A DNA stretch of 64,000 nucleotides from Kappaphycus alvarezii (taxonomy: Eukaryota; Rhodophyta; Florideophyceae; Gigartinales; Solieriaceae): assembly GCA_002205965.3 (NCBI GenBank), contig NADL03000596.1:1860001-1924000 (forward strand), in the 5' to 3' direction. Below are positions 36,731-50,133 of this stretch, piece by piece. The notes beneath the pieces are model-generated. The model searched no databases. It was given only the letters and a program-made list of their open reading frames with translations, and was not told the DNA's origin. Position numbers and translations under genes: made by a program. Position 1 is the stretch's first letter. Every line of letters begins with the position of its first letter.

Positions 36731-39700
36731 CCCTTACGAGAATCAGACCGGATCTCTAAATCTCAACTGGGAGAGAAGACCAGAGCATATAAGAGTCCCT
36801 GTTTCTTGTTTATCTTAGTCCGTTGGCCCATACCTCTAGGAAAGCGAAACAGGATGAAGAGGAGAGGGAATTTTAGTAGCCAGTTAATTTGCGTGAGCAA
36901 TCGAGGGAGTTAGTATGGTTCTGAACAAAGATCGAGATAGTGCAAATTGTTGTGGAGTCGTAAGAGGGGCTTCCGAAGCGGAGGACAGGAAAAGAAGGAA
37001 TTATTAGAAAGCGCACACCCTCGAAGCCCGACATTCTTCACTTTGCTCAACTTTTATCCATTGGCTGAAGAAATCAGAGGAACCTCGTGTCACCTTGGAA
37101 ACTGCAATCTGTAAATACTTTAACGGCTACCCACCGAAAGTAGATTCGACATTAGCTTGCTTCACATCATAAAGATACCTCAATCAATTAGTATTAATTT
37201 TTGTACAGTTTCATATCGCATTGAACCTGACTACATGCGTTAATCTACCCGGAACCTGATTGAGAACACTGTAAACTTAGTTTGTGCCCAATTCTTCGTG
37301 GAAATGACATTTATGGCGCTACCAAACGTTTTTCGTGTACCAGCGAAATACGTACTTACGATGTATCCCCCTTACACAGTTTTCCAAAGATTTGTCTCAC
37401 CTAGCCATAAATTGAATTTTTCAGTAGCTACCTTAATGACTTGAAATGGTAAAATAGTTTTTTCGTCCCGCTAACCAGAAGCGGAAACGGAAATAGAAGT
37501 GATGAAAAGTAATATGTGCAACGTAAGCTCTTTGAGAACCCGGCTCAATCAGAGATACAGGAAAAGTGTTTGAAGTTGCCTTTTTCATATCCCAGCTCCC
37601 TTCTAGATAAATTTTTGTCCTTTGGATCACAAGAACTTCCAACTCCATATTCAGATAGCCCCTTTTCAATTCTCATGGTCCATTTACGCTTTACCCCCTT
37701 AAGAGGTCGCCTGATATGCGCCGTCAAGAAAGTAAAAGTGGTAGAATGAATAAAAGGATGGCGGAGCTTCAAAGTACCGGGGGTTTTTGGCTCTTAACAG
37801 GGAAGACTAGTGGTCCGTATCTTAAATTGCCAACATGAAATCAGTCAAGATATCTACAAATTATCTTCTGAGAAGAATAAATAACTCCAATCTCCAAGCA
37901 GAGATCGAAAAATTCTCGACTGTGATAGACAGAGATGGGTACACGTGGTGACTATAGTAAAAGAAAACGAAATCATCGAATAAAGAATGATGGCAGGGGC
38001 CTCTTGCCGGCTTGCAGAGAAAATATGTCTGTATCCATTTGCTGTGTAACATTGATGCAGATAACAGGAAAGAATTCAAGGGAATAACACCAAGCTTGGA
38101 TATTTTATGATAAATTAGGGCTGATATATGAGATTTGAAATATTGTGCAAATTGAAAACAAACGGAAAGGAAAGATACCAGTAGAAATAGAAAATAATTG
38201 GAAAATTTCTTTATCGTAATAAAATTCAATACAAACTCAGTTATAGTATAGTCTAGATTCTCAATCATGTTCAGAGCATGAACAAAAACAATGTAGACGC
38301 GATTTGTAGTAACCCAGAGAAACTATTTCGTCCAACACAACCTAGGCGAGGTGGCCATTCACGTACATCTTATTCGCATGATATGGTAAATCACATGTCC
38401 TTGTTGTTGCGATCTCTGTACACAGGCTGATTGAGCTCCTATTTTTCATCATATCTGGAAAGAATATCTTTAATGAGTGGCAATCAACTACAAAAGGTGG
38501 GTATAGGAACCGAAACTTCAGATCCTCGCTGATTAATTCGTTCCTTTCTTTTTTGAGTCCCAAACTGCTTATACTGAATTCTTTCGTGGCTTTGCTTCAC
38601 GTAAATACTCTGCATGGATCCAAGAATGCCAAGAAAAGTTTTCTTTTGCCTTATCGTTTGCAAAACTACCTGTAAACATCTTTTAGACTGCATATCAGAA
38701 CCTAAAATGCAATTAAATAAGTTAAATAAAACAATACGATAGTATTTTTTTGGGCAAATGATGTAAATGCCACCAAAGTGTATTTTTACCTAATCTGTGC
38801 TGTTCATGGCTGCAACACCGCTATTGCTTCTAACATTATCTCTCCTTTCAAGGTCGCAGAATTTTTTCACATAGACTGATTGTTACCCAGCAATCAACTG
38901 AGAAGGCGTAGAATAGTAAAGCCAACTTGGGAGCGAAATTAGTTTTATTGGAAAATGGATGTGGAGAAAAAATTGGAGATCACCATACGATAGTCTGAGT
39001 AAAGAGTTCAACGAGAAGCGAAAAAAATTTCGATGGCTTGGAATATTCTGTCACTTACAAATGGCCGTAGTCTTAGAAAGGTCTTGGCTAGCTGGAACCG
39101 TTGAACAACATCGAAATGTAAATGTTCTCTTTGAGAGTTGTCAGCCCGATTAAAAGCACAATAAAAAGCGCTAACAATCAACAACTCACATTAATTGCAA
39201 CATGGGCCTCCTATTGAAGTGCTAGATTTTGGAAATTTCTTTCGGTAAGACAACGTGTAGTGCAAGATGCTTCCGAGAAATAGAAGCGCGAGATGTACGC
39301 GATAACAGGCGCGCATGGAACGAGAGGAAGAAAAGAAGACGGAGATTAGATTTATTGACAGGGTGGTTTCAAATCAGAAAAAGGCGCAGGGTAAAAGCTT
39401 AATGGAATGAAGTATGTGAAATATAAATCTGAAAGTAGGAATTCCTAGCATTCTGTAATGCTCAAGAGGAGAGTAATAACTCCGGAAATCAGTACGTTAG
39501 AATCAAGTGGACGCGGAAAATGCAGATTCATTCGTTTTGGTTTGAATATCTCGTAGAGAAGAAATAAAAATATGATATTGTCATGGTACCGGTGAAAAAA
39601 AATAATTTTCGAATAGTGACTAGTTTCTTTACATTCACTTCAACAATACGAATTATTCATCAAAATTATTTACGTTTATAGTCCTTCCTGACTTTAGTTA

Positions 39701-41239
39701 GGCGTTTTAATAGGAACCCTTCGGTGGCTCTCTTGATGCGGGTAACTTTATTTTTTTCAATAACTAAGTGAAGCAGTTCGATACAAGCATGGCTGCTTGA
39801 AAATTGTCGCCCTAAACCAAACTAGGCTTTTTAATCGCTGGCCTCTTAATTTTCACGTCAGAGTATACAATGAATTATAAATGATTGAAAGTTCACAAAG
39901 GAAAATTTGTGTGCAGCTGAACGAAAATACTTCCATTTACCTCACTGTTTTATTGCAAAGAAGACCGGAAACTTCATTTCATAAAACTAAAAATTGAAAA
40001 TATAATTCATAAACATATAGTTTTACGAAGATAGAAGTATTATTGTAAAAACGCGATATGAAGTTTAAGGTCAGTCATCTATCACACAGAAAAGCTTATT
40101 ATTTATTTTCAATTTCGCCTAGAACTAACAAGAAAATGCATTTGCCATAAATTTCATGGTTAATTTTATGCCTTTGATATTTAAATGAATAAGATTTTGA
40201 CGGAAGTGAACGATTTTCTGAAAAAAAATCTTTGCTGAACATGTTTTAAATTGCTTTGGCAGCAACACACTGGAAGCACAAAAGTATCATTAATTCCTTT
40301 CATCTGATGTGATTTCGTCAAAGAAAAAAGCGTTTTAACTGTTATAAAATAACTTATGAGAAACATTCACAAGTACTTTTCCCCCACATTTTACAGCTCA
40401 TAGGCCAATTATGTAACAATCTAATTAAATTGTGCAGCTCCGTCGTTTTTTATGGAGTACCTTTAATATTTCATTTGCTACTAAAGTAGGTTCTACAGCA
40501 TATTTTTTTCGTTCTTAATAAAAACAAACAGGAAAGGATCTAGTCTTCGATTATCTAAGCTTGTTTAATAGTTTTACCTACCCGCATTGGTAGAGACATG
40601 GAAAGTTGAAGCCAGCTCAAAGCTTTGTCAACCAGACATGTTGTTCAGTCTAATTTTTAGATTATTCAGGACGCTGAAAAATCTGTTCACGAAGATGACC
40701 CGAATGATCTATTTGGCAGGTGACACAATACACAAATCTCTCCATTCATATCCATCAGCGGTGATTTCATGGCGCCAGGTGTGCCACATATCACCACCAG
40801 TAAGTCAAAAAATACATCTTACCAAGGCAAATATCCGGCGGCGGCGGCCAAAACTTCGAAGCAGTTACCTAAGTAAAGGCAGCGGACCCGGGTGCAACGG
40901 ACCACTCTGGTACGAATCGCCCTAGAACGTCACTACACTCTTTTACCACTACCTATCTTTTTGCGAGCTGCAGGCCTCCTTTCCTAGCGTACATTTCAAC
41001 CTGAAATTTTCCCAGTCTTGAATATCCGATCTCAGCTACCATCCAGTTTCATTGATTGGGCCTCCCCCTGCACTTGAATTGAAACTTTTTTGCCTTTAGG
41101 CTAAGTCTTGGACGGATTACATATTGTTGGTCCTGTCTAAGGAAAGAAGAATTATCCGAAAACCTGAAAGTTGGCTCGGTGCAAGTATCCTTTTCACTAT
41201 GCAGGGTCGAATGAGGAAAGGATGGAATTAAGTCACTAA
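36731..41239. other. AT-rich region without recognisable genes
   Basis: 4.5 kb. Scattered short frames look weakly protein-like (for example 38342-38563 minus, with PPFVVDCHSLKIFFPDMMKN) but match nothing I know. They may continue the decayed element seen at 31.9-36.7 kb. Confidence 0.4.
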
Positions 41240-42870
41240 TTTTTATTTTCCGCAATAGAAAATTCAAGTTTGAGATCATTCCTTTTGGTCTCATGAACAC
41301 TACTTCTACTTGTCAGCGCATGATAACTATGTTCAGAAGGACATGCCCTTAACCTATGTTCACCTGAATGATGTCTGAATCTTCTTCGTTTCCCTAGCAA
41401 GGCACACCGAGCACCTAAATATCGAAGCTATCAAAAAAGGCAGGATTGGATCTCAAGAGCTTTAAATGATAATTCCCAAAGCCTATTGCCAAGTTGCTCA
41501 GGCACGGAGTCCATGGATAGTATTGAAGTCATCACGGAGTCCCAGTTACCAAAGCGCAAGACCAAGACGCGCAGCCCCACCTGTTACTATCGCTGTTTTG
41601 TCAATTAATTTGCGGAGATTTCTGCGGCTGTACAAGCTAATGCCTTGTGGAAAAGGTATTTACCCTGAACAGAAGAGATAAAGGAGGCATCTGATATTTT
41701 ATAAGAGAAGATCAGACTCCCACCAGGGCTGGAATTTCAAGACCTTGAGGCGCTGCACATAGTGAAAATTGACCCTTCAAAAGTCGCTGTGTGGGCATTA
41801 CTCGCCGGGAAAAGGAAGACAGGAAGATAAATCCCATGCAGTATGCGACCCATACTATGAGTTTTGCCAAGAGGGACTTTTCGGCGTGAAAAAGGAAATC
41901 TATAGTGTTTTCTCTCGACTTAAGAATGTTTCAGTTATATCTGACATCGATGAGCCCTCTAAAACTGGTAACCGATCTTTAGGCCCTCCGATACGCCTTC
42001 AAGAAGAACGACTTTCGTGATGGTCTTTCACGTTGACTGAAATTCCCGGCGGAACAGGAATTTGGAAGTGAATACTAACCCGGAGCAGAAATGATGACTC
42101 CGAATACCCTTCGCGTATAGTGCAAGACGGTCTCTCTGAATATTGATGAAGTATATATGGTCTCCGTTCTGGGCCCTATAGATTCTATCGCCGAAAATCT
42201 CGTAAGACATACCTGACTGATGGACACCGCTCGATGCTTTCGAGGGCTGAAAAAATTCTTGAACAAGATAAAGCCGAGCACTGTTGGATTAAACTTGCAA
42301 CAAAATACTGCATGCTATAGGAAGGTCATCTACTGTGCGTACAAAGAACTGCTTTCATTCTTTAATTGCTTGAAGGGATAGAAGGGATAGACCGGGGCTA
42401 TCGAGGATGTTTCATGGAGAATTTGTTCTTTCTCAATCGATAGTAGTGGCTCCAGGTCATTCAGGATTTTAATTACTACTTAAAATTTTGTTCTGGATGA
42501 TCGGGGAGCGAGCCCAAGATTCCGTACCGACGGACACTGAGTCTCTCGCTGACGAATTTCTTCGAACCATACTCAATTGACTTCGCAAGGAGGTTACAAG
42601 GATCCAGGCGGGAACAAAAAATCTGATCATCGATGTCAAGCACCTCATAGTTTGGCAGATTTTAACATAAAAATCTTATGCTTTTTCTATCATCGATGTC
42701 GTGGTGAGGAAGATAGTCTCCGATTTTGGCCCTCGGAATACCTTTATATACTACTACGCCTGATATTTTTTGCTGCTGCTCTCGCCGGCTTTATGAATAA
42801 TAATGAGTATTAATGGGGCACAATACTGGCATATGCTCCGATGTCGAACGGTAACGCTGAAATGATGATA
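41240..42870 (+). mobile_element. Heavily decayed Ty3/gypsy pol
   Basis: Fragments in several frames keep the Ty3/gypsy order. RT remains at ~41260-41430: FKFEIIPFGLMNTTSTCQRM, then LTYVHLNDV where YVDDV is normal, then SLARHTEHL. RNase H is at ~41765-42030: IDPSKVAVWALLAGKRKTGR, MQYATHTMSFAKRDFSA and ALRYAFKKNDF. Integrase ends at ~42815-42870 with YAPMSNGNAEMMI, matching the conserved YxPxSNGKAER block around the catalytic Glu. No LTRs were found. It is far older than the 11.1-17.4 kb element and of a different lineage. Confidence 0.75.
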
Positions 42871-45800
42871 TGTACTGCTAATACCTAAATGAGGAAGAAA
42901 TTAATAGGAAAAAGAGCGGATTAGGAATAGTATATCCCCAAAATATTATATTTTTCCGCCATCCTCACCTAAAGTAGAGGTTTTCGCAGTTCTCACTCAT
43001 ATTTGGATTGTTTTTAAGTACAAATCCGTTATTTTCGTCGCATTGGTACAAAATTTGTTAGGAGCGCATCTCATACTAGGTATTCTGGCCACGCCATCGC
43101 TTGCAAGACAGTGAGCGACTTGAAGTTTCAGCTGCTTGCCAAAAAAGGTGATTGTGACAAATCGAAAAAGTCTAATGTGGCTAACTTATTCCCAGTCTCG
43201 CACAGAAAAGTCGCGACGTCCGCGTTATACAGGCACTCTCTCTGGTCCCTTTTCTTCGGGCAGTGCCGCATTTGAAAACCCAAAACCAAAAGTGTTATGT
43301 TACTTCCTACGTTTTTCTACATTTTCGTGGGCCATATAAGCGAGGCCTCCGGAGCATTACGCTTTGCGTCCTCTATTCCTACATTCTTAATTTTATAGGC
43401 TTTATTTTCGTCTACGGTATTCACTTTAGTTCCATTTCCATGTTCTAGTTGCTTTATGTTTTTTTGTGCTATAATTTGATCATCTGAATACATTTCAACT
43501 CCATTTTCATTCAAAAAGCAAGATATGATCAAAATTATCAATTTTAATCCCTACCACACTCAAAAAATCGTGGTATAGTACAGATCATACGCTAACGCAC
43601 AAGGGTAATTACAACAGCATCGGGAAGTATTAACGCCTAGATGGACCCGCATTTTAGCGTTTGTCTCCAGAGTAAGAGGCTTTAGAAGTCTTCGGACAAC
43701 GATGCCGACATTTCTTCTTCGCGGAATGCTATGTTACATGGGTAATTTTCAAGTCTTGCGGAAGGATCACCTGTACATTCGCTGGAAATACATGCCGCAC
43801 ATCGTTTATTTTCCCAAAATATTGTGGTTTCTCCTTGCCCGCCATATCTTCAAAGGAGTTTCAGATAATATCAGGGCTTACTTCTAGGCGTAGTCTAAAA
43901 TAAGGATTGGGTCTTTCCTCGCATCCACACAAATTGAATGTTTATATCCAGAAAGTCCCATAACTACCGTAATTTAGATTCCACTGATGGGGAAGCAGGC
44001 AATCCGCGTGTATATTCATCATCAATAGAAGATTTGACCGGCCGATGAAGAATTCTTTTGAACTGTCCAATTGACACCTGTTCCAGTCTAATGTGGCGAA
44101 GATCAACTAGATCTGAATATAATTCTCTTGAATCCTTTTGAATGTTATCAAATGAAAGGCAACGAGGGCTTAGACCATTTTGTTCTATAAACTCTTGTTC
44201 CCGGTCATATCACTGTTTCCTGAAGGAATCCACATATCAGGGTACAAAGATGAGTTATATCGCGATCGCTACTGCATGTCGGGTCCTTCGCATCTTAAAT
44301 CGCGAAAGTACACCACCTGGATCCTGATACGATGTGGCAAAGACAAGAAATTCGGTACTCTGGACGTGGGGAAAAGCACTCTAAAGTGCATATTACGGTA
44401 AGTTTTTTCTGGCACCTTCAGTCGATCTGCATTATCAGCCCCACTCTTGAACTCAAATTCCCACCGAAAGTCTTATTGTTGACAGGGCCACTCGTTTGCT
44501 ATTCTATCTATTTGAATTTCGACTTTTATGACCTGCATTTTCATGATGAATTTCCGTAGAGGACAAGGTATATAGATCAATGGGATTCTTTTGCCTTGTA
44601 ATCGCGTCGACTCCGTAATATTTACGAGGAATTCTATGGCTAACACCTTCAGAGGCTCTCCAAAGGACATTATAAATTGTCCAAAAAGGAAATCCCGAGA
44701 ACTCGAACTAATTATCCGGATCGAAAATCAATTCTGTCAGATTGAGTCGAAAGTCCAAATGCTTGTCGATTCCATCATCGCATTCCTCCGAAGCCACAAA
44801 ATTTGCGATATCACACTATTAAACCCCAAGCATCTCGACACGAGAGTTATTTATACGCCAAAACTTCTTGAAATCCTCCAAACCAAGTTCCAACCCAGAT
44901 TTCATTGATGGAATATCCCTCCCCCACTTGCGCTTTCTGAATCTTGATCGCATCAGGACGACTTGAAAACGGGGTGAACTTTTCGCGGTAACAACGAGCG
45001 ATTTTCATCCACCAAAAAATGTTGAGGAGCTCAGTAAGATCTAGAACTTGATCTGGCTCTAGGTACAGGCATTGGATGGATGCGAATATGATTTTAGCCC
45101 CCGTTTCGTCGCGGTGCCTCCGTCACGAGTTTCCTACGTGGGTATTTCCCCCCTTTGATCTTCTTTGGGCTGTTCTTGGATTCCATCATACTAACGGTCC
45201 ACGTAGGGTTTTTCAGATGGCTTCAAAGCAGTTTGAACCTCTACCCTTAGTAGCACTGATGGGCCAGTCCAGAGGTCTTTAGCTGACCTTGATCAACGTG
45301 TGTTCGAAGCACTGAGGGAACCTGTGGTGCTAGTTGGAACTGGTTGGTCAAATGGTAATTCGAGTACATAGTGGGATTGGAGGGACATTGGGATTGCATC
45401 TCAACAGTAAAAGGGAGTCGAAACATGAAGGATGAGGAAGAAGTCAGTGATCTTGAAAGTTTTTTGAAATATCATCCCTATATAGTTCGTAAGGCTGCCA
45501 TTTTGAGGCAAAGTGGTGCTGGTGGCTTTTATGTGATTTATAAGTAATTAGCTGCAGTTATTTTCTGCAATTTTTTTGGTTATTCTTAATTTTGGTCGAC
45601 CCTCTAGGTTTGTGCTCTAGAAATGTCAGCCAAACTAAGCGAGTTACAATACAGAGACCTCGCAGATGGCGGGATACCCGCCCTCAAACACGCCACGCGG
45701 AAAAAGCACATCTTTTACGGCCCTCCACGGAAGTCCGAAGTAATTGTGCTGCGCCGGCAAGAAATTTATTTCTATGGCCAGATCGACATCTAAGGCCTCC

Positions 45801-46189
45801 GGCCCCTTCAAGATATCGCAAATTGCACCGCCGCGAGGCGGAGAAAGTCTGCCTCCGCTGAGTTTTGCGAGCTTCGAACAACGGTGTCAGAATTCTTGCA
45901 AAGTTACAGTGCCGTTATGACTCATGATGCCACTGTAACTTTTCATATGATCGGATCATCCAGCGCAAATGCTTTTGAGCCCAACAAGGTCCATCAGGGG
46001 CCCTAAGGTCTCCTCGTAGTGCATTTGAATAAACCGTTACCTCTTCCCTCATACTATACCAGTCAAGCATTTCATGAGGAGACGGTTGTCGGAGGAGATG
46101 ACAAGTGTAACGCCTGGGAATGACTTTTTTTTTCCGTGGGGGCCAAGAGGAACGTTCGTTCTTTCTTTTTTTCTTTGTACACACGCGAT
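42871..46189. other. Mixed non-coding region
   Basis: AT-rich to ~45 kb, then less so. No recognised gene. A short frame at 45623-45793 is listed separately. Confidence 0.4.
45623..45793 (+). CDS. Short open frame, 56 residues, unknown
   Basis: ATG at 45623 starts MSAKLSELQYRDLADGGIPA and the frame ends at TAA 45791-45793. Amino-acid use is protein-like, and local GC content is higher than in the surroundings. No family recognised. It may be an exon or transposon fragment. Confidence 0.2.
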   Translation: MSAKLSELQYRDLADGGIPALKHATRKKHIFYGPPRKSEVIVLRRQEIYFYGQIDI

Positions 46190-46220
46190 ACAGTATAGTT
46201 TACAGTGCAAATACTGTACT
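46190..46220. repeat. Palindromic TACAGTA/TACTGTA pair
   Basis: GATACAGTATAG and AATACTGTACTGTG lie within 30 bp, the same motif family as the clusters at 9.2-10.7, 25.6 and 29.2-30.5 kb. Confidence 0.55.
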
Positions 46221-46689
46221 GTGTCGCGCAGCAAGTTCACATTGCATAGTTACTAACGCAACATGACCTAGGGAGAAACCGTATAATATCCACGTCGGAA
46301 GTTGCACGCACGCAACTTACAACAAGCGGGCATGCACCGCTCTTCTCTGGAGTCGCCCACCTGTTTTTAGTTTTCCCGCTTTGGCGGCCGTAACAAACAC
46401 CTTTGGTAGACGTACACTACCCAGTTTGTATGCCATAATTATAAAGTCATCTGGTGCTGATCAATTCTTTAAGCTTGGAGCATGAACGACCACTCTTTAG
46501 AAAGCTATGAATAAACTGGGAAAAGAAGTGGCAAAAGTAAATGTTTTAAGATAGAACAACGAAAACTAATTATAAAAAATTGACATTCGGAAGGACAAGG
46601 ATATAGACTCAGGTCAAAACGCATTCTTTTATCCGCTTCTAATTAACCCTAGTACAAAATTTGGCTCCATTCGACCGCGAAACAGTGAT

Positions 46690-47990
46690 GCAGCTCTTTT
46701 TCATTATTTTGACAATTTATTGCAGAGTTTTCTCGGAAATTGCCGACCAGCACTCGAGTATGGAGTCCTCTAGATGTTTACAAAGCTAAGGAGCCTTCCG
46801 TACTTGTGTGAAGCCCTCATCGTGATAACCCATAGATTTTCTATGTGTTTCAAGTCGGTCGCACGAGAGGGCTATTCCAAATCATGCAAAGTTTCTCTTC
46901 GAAGAATTTTAAAGTAAAGCCTGACACGTGAATTGTGCAATTATCCTGCTGAGTTATATCCATTATTCATAGCAAACCAAGGCAATGAATTAGCCTATAG
47001 TGTTTCCTTATACTTCTCTGAGTCCTGTCGTCCAATTAAGGAAACTAAATCACATGAAAAATAAAAGGAATAGCATCCCCAAATCATTAAGCTATGGACA
47101 ACTCCATTTCTCTTAAAAACATTTTTCCTTCTTTACACCCTGCCTATAATAGTTGAGGCTATCTGGACACTCTAAATTAAATTTTTTCTTCTTCGAGAAC
47201 ACAACTGTGTTCCATTTTGCAAGATCCCATTTCGTCATTCTTTTTGCCCACTCAATCCGGTCGTTTTTTGAGTTCAGGTGTGAGAAAAAATGACTGCTTT
47301 AATCTGCTGTAGCTCATCCTATTATCTTGTCGTAGTATGTCCTCCACTTTACGCTTTGAAACTTCAAGATTCAGGTACTTTCGAATCTGATTTGCACCAT
47401 TACCAGTTGTCGACGCTTCACGAATGAGTCGGCAAACAGTGGCTTTACTGGCCTTGGGTTGGCTTCTACTCCTCTTTATCACATCATATCCTGAGTAATT
47501 TCTCAGATACCTACTCACAACAGATTGGGAGCGATTAAGTCTCGAATCAATGGCTCTCTTTATCATCTTTTCAGCTGCTAAGACCTCGATCACGCGTTCC
47601 CCGCCTGTATCAGCTTAGAGCTCCTTGGCATGTTGGTGGCTGATTGGTTTCATTGGAGTTGTTCTGGTTTCATGCATGTGGCCACTATTGATTACGCCTT
47701 GTGTAGGTAAATTACTGTTTACACCCCTCAATTCACAGTTTCCCGCCAAAGAATATGTTGAGTCTATAATTATGTCCACATGAAAAATGTTTCTTTACGA
47801 ATAATTCTTACATGTTTCAAGAAATGCAAATTTCATGCCACGGATGTTTAAAGGACTTGCTAAGCTTTCCATCGATTGGTCGTTTAAGCATCAAGCGTTG
47901 CTATTTGTTCAGATACCAATGAGTTCATAATTATGGCGCGCACTGCACTGCACTGTACACTCCTGACTGATGCCATACCACACCCCCAAA
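46690..47990 (-). mobile_element. Tc1/mariner element 1, decayed
   Basis: ATG at 47631 (MPRSSKLIQAG). A helix-turn-helix domain follows (AIDSRLNRSQSVVSRYLRNY, then a second HTH ending near LRQDNRMSY). The DDE core is recognisable as WAKRMTKWDLAKWNTVVFS, where SDE should follow but KKKK is read. Then come QQDNCTIHVS and, in another frame, LKHIENLWVI. Two frame changes at runs (47599-47602 and 47264-47269) have the one-missing-base sign; others are real damage. A terminal palindromic block at ~47962-47990 resembles the end of element 2. Confidence 0.8.
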
Positions 47991-48139
47991 ATCTTTAGTT
48001 CACAAGGTTTCTCTTGAACTTTGTTTAAAAAATGGAAGTGACAATTGATCCGTACGGCCTTGGCCCTTTAATATAAAGAAACGTACAAAGCTAGAAAATC
48101 AGGTGACGTGGTGAGAAATACTGCAATATTCCTAAAAAT

Positions 48140-49049
48140 GGGGGTGAATGATGCCATATGACACCCCACGCTTTACTGAGTAGAACCAAAACTGTAAACA
48201 CAACTAGTAATCTGTCATTCCGCCCTGCTTTGTAATCACTTCAATAAAGCGATTTTGCATTTCATTCACCAGCTTTTGGACAATGCCAGGGTAAATTTTG
48301 TTCCAACAATGAGTGATGCGATCTATGAGTTCCTGCAGCGTAGAAATTGCCTTGAATTGGCATAAAAAGCCCTAGCCAGTATGACTCAAAGGTTATCTAG
48401 CGGTTTTAGATCTGGAGAGCGAGCTGTTCACTCTATCACGGATATTACTTTATCTTTAAACCACTTCTCAGCTACTTTTGACTCGTGGGCCGAGGAATTA
48501 TCCTGCTGGAATAACAATCCAACTGATAGTTCTTCATCAGCCCAGTCTAGCAATTCCTTCTCAAGAATCTTCACTCACTCCCCTCCATTTGACCTTACTG
48601 TTACCTTGCCTAATTTCGTCTTTCCGTGCGCACAAAATGCTGCACAAACCATCACACCGTTCCTTCCATGCTGAGTTTTTGACAAAATTATTTCCTCGCG
48701 GCTCAAATCGTGGCCAAAAGCACTAAATAAAGTTTGGTCCATCGCATTTGAATCATTTTCATCACTCCAAACGACTTTTCCCCACCAGTTCGTGCTCTTG
48801 CTTGAATAAATTCTTGCAAATTTTATTCGAGCATCACGGTGTCTCTGCTGCAGCGGGGTTTGTCGTTTTACTTTTTTATACCGCATAATCCCTGAACCAT
48901 TTTAACATGCTCTCGTCCGGATATGAGAAAAAGGGAGATTGAGTTAATTTCTTAACGTCCTTGAGAAAGTGAATGGAGTTTGCTGGGGTGCTCTAAAAGC
49001 TTTTTAGTTAATGATTAGGGGTGCATGTTTTGTGTCATCAGTCACCCCC
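48140..49049 (-). mobile_element. Tc1/mariner element 2, decayed, with terminal repeats
   Basis: Ends 48140-48154 (GGGGGTGAATGATGC) and, inverted, 49049-49035 (GGGGGTGACTGATGA) match at 13 of 15 bases. The 910-bp interior encodes, on the minus strand, a Tc1-like DDE domain: KVVWSDENDSNAMDQ, GVMVCAAFCAHGKTKL, LFQQDNSSAHESK and TARSPDLKPLDNL, then LVNEMQNRFIEVITKQGGMT in another frame. The third catalytic position, 34 residues after the second Asp, is Asp instead of Glu. Two conserved Trp codons are now TGA. The N-terminal DNA-binding region is mostly missing. No flanking TA duplication is evident. Confidence 0.82.
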
Positions 49050-50100
49050 TCTTTACGGATCTAAAGTACTACACCGATGCTTCGTGTATATTACCCTATA
49101 AAGTTCATCTTCCCAACTTTATTTTATGCAAGCAATCCATTGGTAGAGACTGTTTTAAGTGTTTGTTTGGAAGTAGCAAATATTCCTAGTATTTACAATG
49201 TGCAATACGTCGTACGTAAAATAAAATCTTGGTTTCTGTAAATTAGAGTTATGTACAATGTATAGTACATAATAATTCCAATTAGGGGCTTGTCCAACTA
49301 GCCAAAGTTCAACAAAAAGTGCTCCAATCCAATTGGTAGGTCGATCGAATCAATGTACGAGCTCTGAGGACCGTTCGATGTGATCATTTTTCGGAATGCA
49401 ACAAAAATTAGAGGAAAAGGTTTCGTTCATCCGACAAAGTTTTTTTTCAACTTATTGCATCTCTGTCAGGATTTTGCTATCCATCGCGCCTTATTCTTGC
49501 GCTGAAAATCATTGGACGACATTCTCAAAATGACATCTTCGCAACTATCGCCTTTCCTATTTTAACCCAACGCGCCTTCTGTTCCACATTCCTGAGCCAC
49601 AATACATTCTTCCGCAACTTCACAGCTACCTGCTGTCTCGTCTCTCCTGGCCGCGCCGCCTGCATCTCACTTCCGCTTTGTAGTGCATCAACCGATATAT
49701 GTGCAGCTTGCTGCTTCCGCTGTCCTATCTTGATCAACCGCGCTCTTTGCGGTTCATTCGTGAGCTCCGAAACCCCAAACTACAATTCCGCAGCTCCCTG
49801 CTGCCGCTACCATATCTCAACTAATCAGGCCTCACCCTTCCGCTGCAATTCCTGTATCACCATCCTCGCAGCGTCCGGCTGCCTTGTCTCAATCTACTAC
49901 ACAGCTATCTCCGCGACTGATCTCCTCACAACCTTTCCCTGTCCCGCGTACATGTTCATGTAACATCTTGGCCCAATGTCTCTATACCTCGAACATCATC
50001 AGCTCTATCTTCCAGTCGTGCCAGTATAGCCATCCGAGCGGGGGAGAGGATGATTTAGAGGTCTCGCAAGAGGTCGGGTAAGGGGAATATGAAGTTCTGG
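49050..50100. other. No gene seen
   Basis: About 1 kb without a supported feature. Short Ser/Cys-rich frames between 49.5 and 50.0 kb overlap on both strands and match nothing. Confidence 0.4.
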
Positions 50101-50133
50101 ATGTCAGTCTCGGCAGCATGACACCTTGACTCC

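Noticed and set aside
48381-48674. 97-residue plus-strand frame
   Set aside because: Antisense to Tc1/mariner element 2; the minus strand has the catalytic motifs.
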